DNA of 64,000 nt. Source: JARRPM01 sp963765545. Its GTDB lineage: Bacteria; Pseudomonadota; Gammaproteobacteria; Pseudomonadales; Halieaceae. Under the pieces are notes generated by a model. That model worked only from the letters and a program-made list of their open reading frames with translations, was not told the DNA's origin and searched no databases. Below are positions 35,702 to 44,484 of this stretch, piece by piece. Positions within the stretch are counted from its first letter, which is position 1. Every line of letters begins with the position of its first letter. A program made the translations under genes and the position numbers. The DNA lies in NCBI GenBank assembly GCA_963765545.1, contig CAVXWW010000008.1, positions 310,001-374,000 of the forward strand, given 5' to 3'.

Positions 35702-37063
35702 TCAATTTTTCAACAGCGCTGGCAGCCAGGTGGCCATGGCGGGCCAGTACCACAGGGCAGCCATGGCGAGAATCTGTATGAGTATAAAGGGAACCACTCC
35801 CCGGTAGATAGCGCTGGTTTTAAGCCCGGCTGGCGCCACACCCCGCAGGTAAAACAGGGCGAAACCAAAGGGCGGGGTCAGGAAAGAGGTCTGCAGGTTC
35901 ATTGCAATCATGATACCCAGCCAGATGGGGTCCACGCCCATGGTCAGTAATATGGGGCCCACGATGGGGACCACAACAAAGGTAATTTCGATAAAATCGA
36001 GGATAAAGCCCAGCAGGAAGATGACCAGCATGACCACCAGTGTGGCCGAGACAACCCCGCCGGGCAGGCCCTCGAAAAAATGGTGAATCAACTCCTCGCC
36101 TCCGAACCCGCGAAAGACCAGTGAGAAGACGGCCGCACCGATGAGTATCATGAACACCATGGCTGTGACTTCCATGGTATTGACCACCACTTCACGCATT
36201 CGCGCCATGTTCATTTGCCCCTTGCCCAGCGCCAGTAGCAGTGCCCCGGTTGCGCCTATGCCTGCGGCCTCCGTGGGGGTGGCTGCGCCGGACAGAATAG
36301 AGCCCAACACCACCAGGATCAGGATCAGCGGTGGCAGCAGCCCCTTCATGATCTCGGCGGCGGTGGTCTGGCCCACCTGCGCGGGCGGGGCGGCGTCCGG
36401 TTTCATCCGGGCGTAGACCAGCAGGTAAAGGATGTACATGGCCACCAGCATCAGCCCGGGTATCAGTGCCCCGACGAACAGGTCACCCACCGATACAGTC
36501 TTGGGATTGAAAATGTTCATGTCCAGCTGGGCGCGCTGGTATGCGTTGGAAAGAATGTCGCCCAGCAGCACCAGGGCGATGGAGGGTGGGATGATCTGTC
36601 CCAGGGTGCCGGTTGCGCAGATGGTGCCCGCTGCGAGAGAGGGGCGGTAGCCGGCCTGCAGCATACTGGGCAGGGAAAGCAGGCCCATTGTCACTACCGT
36701 AGCGCCGACGATGCCGGTGCTGGCGGCCAGCAACATACCCACCACCACCACAGAAATACCCAGTCCGCCGCGCATGGTACCGAACAGGCTGGCCATACTG
36801 CCCAGCAGCTCCTCGGCCACCCGGGACTTTTCCAGAATGACCCCCATCAGGATAAACAGTGGTACAGCGATCAAAGTGGTGTTGCTCATGGTGCCGAAAA
36901 TGCGCGCTGGCAGCGCAGCCAGGAAGCCGGCGTCGAAAATACCCGCCAGTATGCCCCCCGCCGCGAACGCAAGGGCCGTACCTGCCAGGGTGAATGCAAC
37001 GGGGTAACCCAGCATCAGCAGCAGGCAGACCGCGAGGAACATATAGAGCGACAGGTAGTCCAT
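35702..37063 (-). CDS. dctM: TRAP transporter large membrane subunit DctM
   Basis: This 453-residue subunit has about 12 membrane helices and forms the ion-coupled channel of a TRAP transporter. Hallmarks are IAVPLFILMGVILEKS, GATVVTMGLLSLPSM, LGQIIPPSIALVLLGD and SFLTPPFGFALFYLRGVAP. The start is ATG 37063-37061, overlapping the dctQ stop (ATAATG); the frame is open upstream inside dctQ but is not part of the gene. Confidence 0.93.
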   Translation of the reverse strand: MDYLSLYMFLAVCLLLMLGYPVAFTLAGTALAFAAGGILAGIFDAGFLAALPARIFGTMSNTTLIAVPLFILMGVILEKSRVAEELLGSMASLFGTMRGGLGISVVVVGMLLAASTGIVGATVVTMGLLSLPSMLQAGYRPSLAAGTICATGTLGQIIPPSIALVLLGDILSNAYQRAQLDMNIFNPKTVSVGDLFVGALIPGLMLVAMYILYLLVYARMKPDAAPPAQVGQTTAAEIMKGLLPPLILILVVLGSILSGAATPTEAAGIGATGALLLALGKGQMNMARMREVVVNTMEVTAMVFMILIGAAVFSLVFRGFGGEELIHHFFEGLPGGVVSATLVVMLVIFLLGFILDFIEITFVVVPIVGPILLTMGVDPIWLGIMIAMNLQTSFLTPPFGFALFYLRGVAPAGLKTSAIYRGVVPFILIQILAMAALWYWPAMATWLPALLKN

Positions 37064-37578
37064 TATGCGGGCGGCTCTTCTACCAGCACCAGGGCATTGC
37101 GCAGCGTTTCCGCAAGACCTTGCAGGAACAGGTTGAGGGCCATCAGGGGAATCACACTTTTGAGCAGGAATACTGCGGGAATACCGCCGGGCTCCGGCGA
37201 GGTCTCGCGTACGATCCATGACTCGCTCACATAGTTCCAGCTGGAAAAGAGTATGAAGGCACACAGGGGCATCAGAAAGACGATACCGCCGATGCTGTTC
37301 ACCCAGGCCCTGGTCCGGGGGCTGAAGTTGCGATAAAAGATATCCACCCGCACATGGGCCCCGCTTTTCAGGGCGTAGGCCGCGCCGAGCATGAACAGGC
37401 AGCCGTGCATATAGGTGACCCCTTCCTGGGCCATGATGGAGCCGACATTGAAACCGTAGCGCAGGATGACAACAACGGTGGTCAGCAGTGCCATCGCCAG
37501 TACCAGCCACGCCAGCAGGCGGCCGCTGCGGTCAGTAACAATGTCCATGTAATGCACACAGGCACGCAGTGCAGGCAT
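37063..37578 (-). CDS. dctQ: TRAP transporter small membrane subunit DctQ
   Basis: This 171-residue protein has four membrane helices and the DctQ features ILRYGFNVGSIMAQEGVTYM and SGAHVRVDIFYR. It pairs with DctM, whose start overlaps its stop. The start is ATG 37578, where the homology begins; the frame continues further upstream through the yaaA promoter region without family similarity. Confidence 0.9.
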   Translation of the reverse strand: MPALRACVHYMDIVTDRSGRLLAWLVLAMALLTTVVVILRYGFNVGSIMAQEGVTYMHGCLFMLGAAYALKSGAHVRVDIFYRNFSPRTRAWVNSIGGIVFLMPLCAFILFSSWNYVSESWIVRETSPEPGGIPAVFLLKSVIPLMALNLFLQGLAETLRNALVLVEEPPA

Positions 37579-37678
37579 GTTGGATAAGTCTTTTTGATTA
37601 TTGTGCCGCAGAGTATCATAGCCACTTCCCCGACGTGAAAACTTATTCCACCCGGCCCATCCACTCGGAAATGATGAG

Positions 37679-38464
37679 ATGCTGACTGTAATTTCACCGG
37701 CTAAAACGCTGGATTTTGATACCCCGCCCACCACCCGCAGGGCGACCCAACCCCGTTTTATAGAGCGATCAGCCGAGCTGGTGGCAGACGCAAGGGGCCT
37801 CAGCCCCGACGATATCCGCGAGCTTATGGGCGTCAGTGAAAATATCGCTGAACTCAATCATCGCCGCTTTATGGATTGGGGCCAGCCTTTCAGCCTGGAC
37901 AACGCCAAGCAGGCCCTGCTGGCTTTTCGGGGCGACGTTTACACGGGGCTGGATGCGGACAGCCTGGACACGGCCCAGCTCGGCTTTGCTCAGAAGCATT
38001 TGCGAATCCTGTCGGGCCTGTATGGGCTGTTGCGTCCACTGGACCTGATGCAGCCCTACAGGCTGGAGATGGGCCTTAAATTCGCCAACCGCGGTGGCAG
38101 GAACCTGTATGAATTCTGGGGCGACGAGATTGGCCTCGAGCTGAACCGGGAATTGAAAAAATCGGGTTCCAGTGTGTTGGTAAACCTGGCCTCCAATGAG
38201 TATTTCAAGGCGGTAAAGCCGCGCTCGCTGGACGCTGAGATCATTACCCCGGTATTCAAGGACCTCAAGGGAGACAAGTACAAGGTCATCAGCTTTTTCG
38301 CCAAGAAAGCCCGTGGTCAGATGGCCCGCTATATTATCGAACGCGAACTGGACGACCCGGCGGACCTGAAGAAATTCAAAGTGGGCGGCTATCGTTACAA
38401 CAAGGCGGAGTCTGCCGCCCGGGAACTGGTTTTTACCCGCGATACCCCTCCGCCCGCAGCCTGA
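37679..38464 (+). CDS. yaaA: Peroxide stress protein YaaA (DUF328)
   Basis: This 261-residue YaaA has the family start MLTVISPAKTLDFD, LSGLYGLLRPLDLMQPYRLEMG and the C-terminal FFAKKARGQMARYII. In E. coli YaaA lowers intracellular iron under peroxide stress and binds DNA. It is divergent from dctQ with a 100-bp gap and followed by a methyltransferase-like gene after 13 bp. Confidence 0.93.
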   Translation: MLTVISPAKTLDFDTPPTTRRATQPRFIERSAELVADARGLSPDDIRELMGVSENIAELNHRRFMDWGQPFSLDNAKQALLAFRGDVYTGLDADSLDTAQLGFAQKHLRILSGLYGLLRPLDLMQPYRLEMGLKFANRGGRNLYEFWGDEIGLELNRELKKSGSSVLVNLASNEYFKAVKPRSLDAEIITPVFKDLKGDKYKVISFFAKKARGQMARYIIERELDDPADLKKFKVGGYRYNKAESAARELVFTRDTPPPAA

Positions 38465-38477
38465 CCTGGTCTCGAGT

Positions 38478-39068
38478 TTGCTGCCCTTTTCTCAATCGTG
38501 TGAAAACAATAAGGCCGTCATCCTGGACGTGCTCCGCAAGGCCTTCGCTGATAGACGCGAGGTGCTGGAAATAGCCAGCGGCACCGGCCAGCACGCCTGT
38601 CATTTTGCTGCCCATATGCCCTGGCTACAGTGGCAGGGGACGGAGCTTGCGGAAAACCTGGCGGTTCTCCAGCCGCGCTGCAGCGACTATGCCGGAGCCA
38701 ATCTCTTGCCGCCCCGGGCCCTTGATGTGCGCGCAGACCCCTGGCCCGTGGCGGTTCCCGACGCGTTGTTTACCGCCAACAGCCTGCATATTATGTCCTT
38801 TGCTGCGGTTGAGCAGCTCTTTGCCGGGCTGGGCAGGCATGCGGGCCCGAATGTGGTGCTGGCAGTCTACGGCCCATTCAACTATCGTGGCCAGTACACC
38901 AGCGCCAGTAATGCCGGCTTTGATGAATGGCTTGCACAGCGCAACCCGGATAGCGCGATACGCGATTTTGAGGCGGTGGACCGCCTGGCTCAAGGCGCGG
39001 GTTTTATATTGCAGGCGGATCATGACATGCCGGCTAACAATCGGCTTCTGGTCTGGCGCAAGGGTTAG
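38478..39068 (+). CDS. DUF938 SAM-dependent methyltransferase-like protein
   Basis: This 196-residue protein has a SAM-binding motif VLEIASGTGQHACHFA (about 29-44) and the DUF938 core LPFSQSCENNKAVILDVL and NSLHIMSF. The reaction is unknown. The start is TTG 38478, directly before the conserved residues. It follows yaaA closely and is probably cotranscribed. Confidence 0.82.
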   Translation: MLPFSQSCENNKAVILDVLRKAFADRREVLEIASGTGQHACHFAAHMPWLQWQGTELAENLAVLQPRCSDYAGANLLPPRALDVRADPWPVAVPDALFTANSLHIMSFAAVEQLFAGLGRHAGPNVVLAVYGPFNYRGQYTSASNAGFDEWLAQRNPDSAIRDFEAVDRLAQGAGFILQADHDMPANNRLLVWRKG

Positions 39069-39112
39069 GCCAAAGTAGCAACTTTCAGCAACCGTTATGC
39101 GGGGATAAACGA

Positions 39113-39496
39113 ATGCTTTACCGGGGAAGCTGCCACTGCAACGCGATTCGTTTTACCGTAGAAGCGCCGCAGGACCTGGAGGTAGAGCGCTGTAACTGCT
39201 CCATTTGCAGCAAGTCCGGGTACCTGCATCTGATCGTACCCCTGGCCAACTTTACCCTGTTGCAAGGACGGGAAGCACTGACAACGTATACTTTTAACAC
39301 GGGAGTGGCCAGGCACACATTCTGCAGTATCTGCGGCATCAAACCCTTTTATACCCCTCGCTCCAATCCCGACGGCGTCGGCGTGAACGTCAACTGCCTG
39401 GATACCCGGCCGGCATCGCTGACGATCACAGATTTCGATGGCCAGAACTGGGAACAGAACGCCCATACCCTGGCACACAAAAGCCAGCCAGGCTAG
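39113..39496 (+). CDS. GFA-family zinc protein (formaldehyde-activating-enzyme-like)
   Basis: This 127-residue protein of the GFA/CENP-V fold has zinc cysteines in GSCHCNAIRF, RCNCSICSKSG and FCSICGIKPFY. Some members join glutathione to formaldehyde, but most are uncharacterised; the role here is open. It ends 7 bp from the convergent DUF482 gene. Confidence 0.85.
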   Translation: MLYRGSCHCNAIRFTVEAPQDLEVERCNCSICSKSGYLHLIVPLANFTLLQGREALTTYTFNTGVARHTFCSICGIKPFYTPRSNPDGVGVNVNCLDTRPASLTITDFDGQNWEQNAHTLAHKSQPG

Positions 39497-39503
39497 GAGA
39501 TCC

Positions 39504-40676
39504 CTACGGTCGTCCTTGTACCCCCCTGTCCTTGAAGGGCAGCAAGGTGGCCGTGCCCTCCAGGTAAGCCTCATTGTGTTGCTCTTCACTGCGGGTGAAA
39601 TCGCCCACCGCGGCAGACAGGCGCGGGTCTGCAATCCAGTGATTTGACCAGGTGGGCACAGGCCGAAACCCCCGCTGAATTTTGTGCTCACCCTGGGCGC
39701 CGGGGTCGAATTTTTGCAGGCCGTGAGCAATGCAGTACTCGATACCCTGGTAGTAACAGGCCTCAAAATGCAGGCAGTCGTACTCTCGCTCACAGCCCCA
39801 GTAACGCCCGTAGAGCGTATCCCGGGAGCGAAAATACAGTGCGCCGGCCACCGCCCGGTTTTCGAGAAAGGCCAGCACCATGATGGCCTGCTCGCCGAGG
39901 CGCGGCGCGGTTTCCGTGAAGAACTCCCTGTTGAGATAGCCGCCATGACCGCTGCGCTTGGCATAGGTTTGCTGGTAGAACCGGTGGAACTGTTGCCAGT
40001 GCTGCGGGGTGATTTGGTCGCCGCATAGGGTTTGTAGCGTCAGCCCCTGTTCCGCCACTCGGGCTCGCTCACGGCGCAGGCTCTTGCGCTTGCGACTGGT
40101 AAAAGTCGCCAGGAAATCATCGAAGTTTTGATAACCCTCATTGAACCAGTGGAACTGGGTGGCGGTGCGCCGGTGCAAGCCCGCCTGTACCAGTTGTGAT
40201 GCGATCTCCTCTTCCGGGAACAACAGGTGCCAGGAGGAAATATCCCGCCTGTGGGCAAACTGCGCGATAGCCTGTAGCGCTGTACCCCAGGCCAATTCAG
40301 TGTCGGCACCCGGGCGCACACACAGCCGCGGCCCGGTAGCCGGGGTGAATGGGATAGCGCTTACCAGCTTGGGGTAATACTCGAGTCCGCTGCGCTGCCA
40401 GGCATCCGCCCAGGACCAATCAAACACGTACTCTCCGTAGGAGTGGGATTTCAGGTATAAAGGCAGGACTGCGAGAATTCCCTCCCCGTCGCGCAACAGT
40501 AAGTGGCAGGGCTGCCAGCCGGTATCGGCACGCGTGCAGCCGGTCTGTTCCAGGCCATACAGGAATTCATGTCGCAGGAAGGGGTAATCGGTACCCGTCA
40601 CCGCATTCCAGGCAGTAGCGGAAATATTGCCCAGGCTGTCCAGAAACTCCGCGCTTACTTCCATGGGGCTGTTCAC
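39504..40676 (-). CDS. DUF482 (GNAT/FemAB-like) acyltransferase family protein
   Basis: This 390-residue protein of the DUF482 family is related to FemAB/GNAT acyltransferases. Recognisable parts are NAVTGTDYPFLRHEFL, YVFDWSWADAWQRSG, SRKRKSLRRERARV, YGRYWGCEREYDCLHFEACYYQGI and GAQGEHKIQRGFRP. The substrate is unknown. GTG 40676 follows the ubiA stop directly (TGAGTG); an ATG at 40664 is an alternative. It appears to be the last gene of a ubiC-ubiA-DUF482 operon. Confidence 0.85.
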   Translation of the reverse strand: MNSPMEVSAEFLDSLGNISATAWNAVTGTDYPFLRHEFLYGLEQTGCTRADTGWQPCHLLLRDGEGILAVLPLYLKSHSYGEYVFDWSWADAWQRSGLEYYPKLVSAIPFTPATGPRLCVRPGADTELAWGTALQAIAQFAHRRDISSWHLLFPEEEIASQLVQAGLHRRTATQFHWFNEGYQNFDDFLATFTSRKRKSLRRERARVAEQGLTLQTLCGDQITPQHWQQFHRFYQQTYAKRSGHGGYLNREFFTETAPRLGEQAIMVLAFLENRAVAGALYFRSRDTLYGRYWGCEREYDCLHFEACYYQGIEYCIAHGLQKFDPGAQGEHKIQRGFRPVPTWSNHWIADPRLSAAVGDFTRSEEQHNEAYLEGTATLLPFKDRGVQGRP

Positions 40677-41537
40677 TCAAAAGCCATAGTGCAAAACTAT
40701 GCCCGCGAAAATCACCATTCCCACCCAGTTGTTATGCAAAAAGGCCCTGAAACAGGCATCCCTGTCGCGATTGCGTATCAGGTACTGTTGGTAGCCAAAC
40801 AGCCCCGCGGCTGCCAATAGCGACAGGTTGAAGTACGGCCCCAGGGCGAACGCCTGCCCTGCCAGATACAGGCACAGCAGGCTCAGTGCCTGCAGCACGG
40901 CGATGATGGTGCGATCGTATCTGCCGAACAGTATTGCCGTGGACTTGATTCCGGCGGGGATGTCATCAACCCGATCGACCATAGCGTACTTGGTGTCATA
41001 GGCCACAATCCAGCACAGGTTGCCGAGGAATATCAGCCACAGTGGGGTCGGCAGCCCATTGCGCTGGGCGGCGAAGGCCATCGGGATACCCCAGGAAAAA
41101 GCCAGGCCCAGCACCAGTTGTGGCAGGTGGGTGTAGCGCTTCATAAAGGGATATGTCGATGCCAGCACCACCGCCCCGACAGACAGCGCGATAGTGAGCG
41201 TGTTGGTAAACAGCACCAACACAAAGGCCAGCAGCATGAGGCTGACAAACAGTGTGACAGCCTCTTTCTGGGTCACTGCGCCGGTGACCAGGGGACGACC
41301 GCTGGTGCGAGAAACCGCACCATCGACCCGCCTGTCCGCCAGGTCATTGATGATGCAACCGGCGGCACGGGTCAGGAAAGTGCCGGCGATGAAAATGAGT
41401 AACAGGTCATAGTCCGGAACGCCTTCCGCGGCAATCCACAGCGCCCACAAGGTGGGCCACAGCAGCAGCAGTGTACCTATCGGCTTGTCAAAGCGGATAA
41501 GGTCCAGAAGTGCGCTGGTCTTTGAGTTGCTGGCCAT
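40677..41537 (-). CDS. ubiA: 4-hydroxybenzoate octaprenyltransferase
   Basis: UbiA attaches the polyprenyl chain to 4-hydroxybenzoate in ubiquinone synthesis at the inner membrane. This 286-residue, 8-9 helix protein has both Asp-rich motifs: NDLADRRVD (64-72) and DTKYAMVDRVDD. The start is ATG 41537, giving MASNSKTSALLDLIRFDKPIG; an in-frame upstream start at 41570 is less likely. It is downstream of ubiC, whose product is its substrate. Confidence 0.94.
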   Translation of the reverse strand: MASNSKTSALLDLIRFDKPIGTLLLLWPTLWALWIAAEGVPDYDLLLIFIAGTFLTRAAGCIINDLADRRVDGAVSRTSGRPLVTGAVTQKEAVTLFVSLMLLAFVLVLFTNTLTIALSVGAVVLASTYPFMKRYTHLPQLVLGLAFSWGIPMAFAAQRNGLPTPLWLIFLGNLCWIVAYDTKYAMVDRVDDIPAGIKSTAILFGRYDRTIIAVLQALSLLCLYLAGQAFALGPYFNLSLLAAAGLFGYQQYLIRNRDRDACFRAFLHNNWVGMVIFAGIVLHYGF

Positions 41538-41600
41538 GTTGTGGTCTGTTGCTGCCCCGGTTACGGCCAAGCTTACTGCGTTGTCAGCACAATTGCAGCG

Positions 41601-42227
41601 TTAACCGGGCTGCAGGCTGCCGCGCGCGGCGCGGTGCACTGGCAAAGAGGAGGCCCATGGTGTGAAAGCCTGCAGGAATACTTCGCTCACCATCAGGCTG
41701 CGCCCACCAATGGTAAAACGCGAGCGCCGGCCCCAGGCCGGTGACTGTTGTCTTAATTCGGCTGGCAGATAGCAGCTGTCCCCGGCGATCAAGGCCAGTT
41801 CAAAGGGATTGCGGCGCATGCCCGGGTGGCTGAACAGGATGTTTCCCAGGGACTGGTTTTGCAGGTAGCGCAAGTGGGCGAGGTCCCCGGTCAGGCTGGC
41901 CAGGGGAAACACACTGCGGGCGAATACCACGGTCTGGTCTGCGAGCATCAGGCCGACCTCCCGCACCAGTGCTCGCTGGCGCGCCGGCACTCCCAGCAGG
42001 CCGGTTTCGGATAACAGTGGCAGCTGCCAGCCCTGGAACAGCCGCTGCACCTGAAATCCGTCCCGGTTCATTGCCATCAGCCTGACTGTCAGAGAGCCGT
42101 CGTCCAGTAGCCAGGATCGGTAGTTCGGGGGCAGTTCCGCCGCGGTGAATTGCCGGGCGGGGCGCCAGCGGGGTTCGCGGGCTATCTGGCGTTGGCTGTG
42201 TCGCTTGGGCACGAATGCTGGGCTCAT
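41601..42227 (-). CDS. ubiC: Chorismate-pyruvate lyase
   Basis: UbiC converts chorismate to 4-hydroxybenzoate, the first committed ubiquinone step. The 208-residue protein has the UbiC pattern WLLDDGSLTVRL, the conserved REVGLMLADQTVVFARSVFP and SLGNILFSHPGM with the C-terminal glutamate region. The start is ATG 42227 (MSPAFVPKRHSQRQ); the frame is open to 42329 without similarity. It is 63 bp upstream of ubiA. Confidence 0.9.
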   Translation of the reverse strand: MSPAFVPKRHSQRQIAREPRWRPARQFTAAELPPNYRSWLLDDGSLTVRLMAMNRDGFQVQRLFQGWQLPLLSETGLLGVPARQRALVREVGLMLADQTVVFARSVFPLASLTGDLAHLRYLQNQSLGNILFSHPGMRRNPFELALIAGDSCYLPAELRQQSPAWGRRSRFTIGGRSLMVSEVFLQAFTPWASSLPVHRAARGSLQPG

Positions 42228-42323
42228 CGGCTGCCTTGGAAGTCGCGAGGATGCGCGATAGGGGCTGCGCTTGCAAGTGCGCGAAGCACCGGGCCCGGGA
42301 GGTGGGGCCAGGGGACAAAATCC

Positions 42324-42461
42324 TTGCACAATTTACCTACAACTCTATAGTGTTGCGATCCAAATTTTCACTACAACCCCGCATTCCGTAACATTGAAGG
42401 TGTTTTCGGCCCCCAGGGGCAACACCCTCCCGCACCGGGGAAAAGAAGAGGCATAAGTAGC
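42324..42461 (+). promoter_or_regulatory. Promoter and leader stem-loop of the rubredoxin fusion gene
   Basis: TTGCAC (42324-42329), a 16-bp spacer and TATAGT (42346-42351) form a promoter-like pair. The leader then holds a possible hairpin: GGTGTT (42399-42404) pairs with AACACC (42421-42426) around an inner GCCC/GGGC stem. The hairpin ends about 35 bases before the ATG. A regulatory role is only inferred. Confidence 0.45.
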
Positions 42462-43832
42462 ATGAGTAAGTACGAATGTATCGTTTGTGGCCTGATCTAC
42501 GATGAGAAAGAAGGCTGGCCCGATGACGGTATCGCCCCGGGCACCCGCTGGGAAGATGTGCCCGAGGACTGGCTGTGCCCTGACTGCGGGGTCGGAAAAG
42601 AAGACTTTGAGTTACTGGAAGAGGCGCCGATAGATGATACGCCGCACCATGAGGAACCGGTGGTTGACAAGGTCCATGCCCCGGTGGTCATTTTGGGTAC
42701 CGGGCTGGCGGGTTACGGCCTGGCCAAGGAGTTTCGCAAGCACGATGACAGCACGCCATTGATCCTGATCACCTCGGATGATGGTCGCTCGTACTCCAAA
42801 CCCATGCTATCCACCGGTTATACCAAGGATCACAGCGCCAATGATCTGGCGCAGCTGGATGCCGGCAGCATGGCGCGGCTGCTCAAGGCCAGCGTCTGGA
42901 CCATGACCCGGGTTAACGAGATCGACACCGCGAACCAGCTGATCAAGGTGGGCGATGCCCAGACCGCCATTCACTATGGCAAGCTGGTACTGGCGGTGGG
43001 TGCCGAGGTGATCAGCCCACCTATACAGGGCGATGGCCTGGAGCTGGTTTACTCGGTCAACGACCTGCTGGATTACGACGATTTCCGCACCGCCGTAGCG
43101 AAGACCAAGGTGAAGAAGATCTGCATCATAGGCGGTGGCCTGATCGGCTGTGAGTTTACCAATGACCTCATTAACGGCGGATTCGAGGTGGAAGCTGTGG
43201 ATCCGCTGGGTTATTGCCTGCCTACCCTGTTGCCTGAAGCCGCCGGCCGGGCGGTGCAGTCCGCGCTGGAAGAAAAAGGGGCCAAATTCCACTTTGGCCC
43301 GCTGGTCACAGCGGTCAACAAGTCCGATACCGGCGTGTTGGTAAGCCTGAATAATGGAGAGACAATCGCCGCCGATATCGTGGTGTCAGCGGTGGGTGTG
43401 CGCCCGCGCACGGGCCTTGCCAAGGCATCCGGAATCGCGACCAATCGAGGTATCGTTGCCAACCGCCTGCTGGAAACCAGCGCAGCCAATGTCTATGCCA
43501 TGGGCGACTGCGCAGAGGTGGACGGCCATGTCCTGGTCTATGTGGCCCCCCTGATGGCCGCCGCCCGTGCCCTTGGCAAAACCCTGGCGGGAGAGTCAAC
43601 CGAGGTTACTTACCCGGCCATGCCTGTAACCATCAAGACCCCGGCCTGCCCGGTGGTGGTGGCGCCGCCGGCAGTCGATGCGCAGGGCGATTGGACCATC
43701 GCGGTCGATGGCAACAATGTCAAAGCCGAGTTTAGAGACAGCACTGGCAACTTGCTGGGCTTTGCTCTCACCGGAGAGGCTACCCGGGAAAAGATGGCCT
43801 TGCAGAAAGAGTTGCCGGCAATTCTGGCCTGA
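42462..43832 (+). CDS. Rubredoxin / rubredoxin-NAD+ reductase fusion
   Basis: This 456-residue protein joins an N-terminal rubredoxin (residues 1-53) to an FAD-dependent NADH:rubredoxin reductase (about 72-456). The rubredoxin part has the four iron ligands C6, C9, C39 and C42 (YECIVCG, CPDCG). The reductase part has GTGLAG (79-84), the NAD-binding IIGGGLIGCE and VYAMGDCAE. Such pairs deliver electrons to alkane hydroxylases or oxygen-scavenging enzymes. In Pseudomonas the two are separate genes near ubiC-ubiA, as here. No alkane hydroxylase gene is in the window. Confidence 0.92.
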   Translation: MSKYECIVCGLIYDEKEGWPDDGIAPGTRWEDVPEDWLCPDCGVGKEDFELLEEAPIDDTPHHEEPVVDKVHAPVVILGTGLAGYGLAKEFRKHDDSTPLILITSDDGRSYSKPMLSTGYTKDHSANDLAQLDAGSMARLLKASVWTMTRVNEIDTANQLIKVGDAQTAIHYGKLVLAVGAEVISPPIQGDGLELVYSVNDLLDYDDFRTAVAKTKVKKICIIGGGLIGCEFTNDLINGGFEVEAVDPLGYCLPTLLPEAAGRAVQSALEEKGAKFHFGPLVTAVNKSDTGVLVSLNNGETIAADIVVSAVGVRPRTGLAKASGIATNRGIVANRLLETSAANVYAMGDCAEVDGHVLVYVAPLMAAARALGKTLAGESTEVTYPAMPVTIKTPACPVVVAPPAVDAQGDWTIAVDGNNVKAEFRDSTGNLLGFALTGEATREKMALQKELPAILA

Positions 43833-44431
43833 TGGACCGCCCGGCGGGCGTGACTATAGAGCCCGCCGCTGCGGAGGCGCTTATCCGGACCTGGCTGGCG
43901 GAGGTAGTCGTCGGCCTCAATCTCTGTCCCTTTGCCCGGCCTTTGCTGGGCACCCGTGGCCTGCGTATCGCCGTTTGCACCGCCACCGCCGCGGCGGATT
44001 TACGAAGGGCGTTTCTGCGGGAACTGGATCTGCTGCAGAGTAGCCCTGAGGATGAAATTGCTACCAGTCTGCTGGCCTTTCCCGCGGCCCTGGGCGATTT
44101 TGAAGACTACCTGGAATTTCTTGATGAGGCCCAGGCGCTGCTGATTGAGTCCGGCCTGGAGGGCGAGGTGCAGCTGGCGAGTTTTCACCCGCACTACCTG
44201 TTTGCCGACGAGCCGGCTGATGCCGCCAGCCATTACAGCAATCGTTCCCCCTATCCGCTGATTCACCTGCTGCGCGAAGATATGTTGTCCCGTGTGCTGG
44301 CCGAGGACAGCGACCCCGAGCAGATTCCCGCCCGCAATATCGCCACCCTCGAGGGCATCGGTGCTGCTGCCCTGGAGCAGCGCTGGTGGCAGATGTTTGG
44401 TGAGCCTGGCGCGGACGGCGAGGCAGGCTAG
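43832..44431 (+). CDS. DUF1415 protein
   Basis: This 199-residue protein has the DUF1415 core TWLAEVVVGLNLCPFARP, EDEIATSLLAFP and FHPHYLFADEPADAASHYSNRSPYP-like region (about 110-135, rich in His and Tyr). Function is unknown. Its ATG overlaps the TGA of the rubredoxin fusion gene (TGATG), so the two are translationally coupled, which suggests a shared role. Its TAG stop lies inside the left arm of a large inverted repeat. Confidence 0.85.
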   Translation: MDRPAGVTIEPAAAEALIRTWLAEVVVGLNLCPFARPLLGTRGLRIAVCTATAAADLRRAFLRELDLLQSSPEDEIATSLLAFPAALGDFEDYLEFLDEAQALLIESGLEGEVQLASFHPHYLFADEPADAASHYSNRSPYPLIHLLREDMLSRVLAEDSDPEQIPARNIATLEGIGAAALEQRWWQMFGEPGADGEAG

Positions 44432-44484
44432 AGCACCTCTGAATAATGGCCTGAGTGCATTGCCATTATTCAGAGGTGCCCTAG
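44428..44484. repeat. 57-bp near-perfect inverted repeat between convergent genes
   Basis: The arms are 23 bp each (44428-44450 and 44462-44484), matching except at one position, with an 11-base loop. The inner 18 bp (GCACCTCTGAATAATGGC) are perfect. Both arms end in CTAG, which contains the TAG stop codons of DUF1415 (44429-44431) and recG (44481-44483). It has no T-run. It could be a bidirectional terminator or a miniature inverted-repeat element flanked by 4-bp CTAG repeats. Confidence 0.9.
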
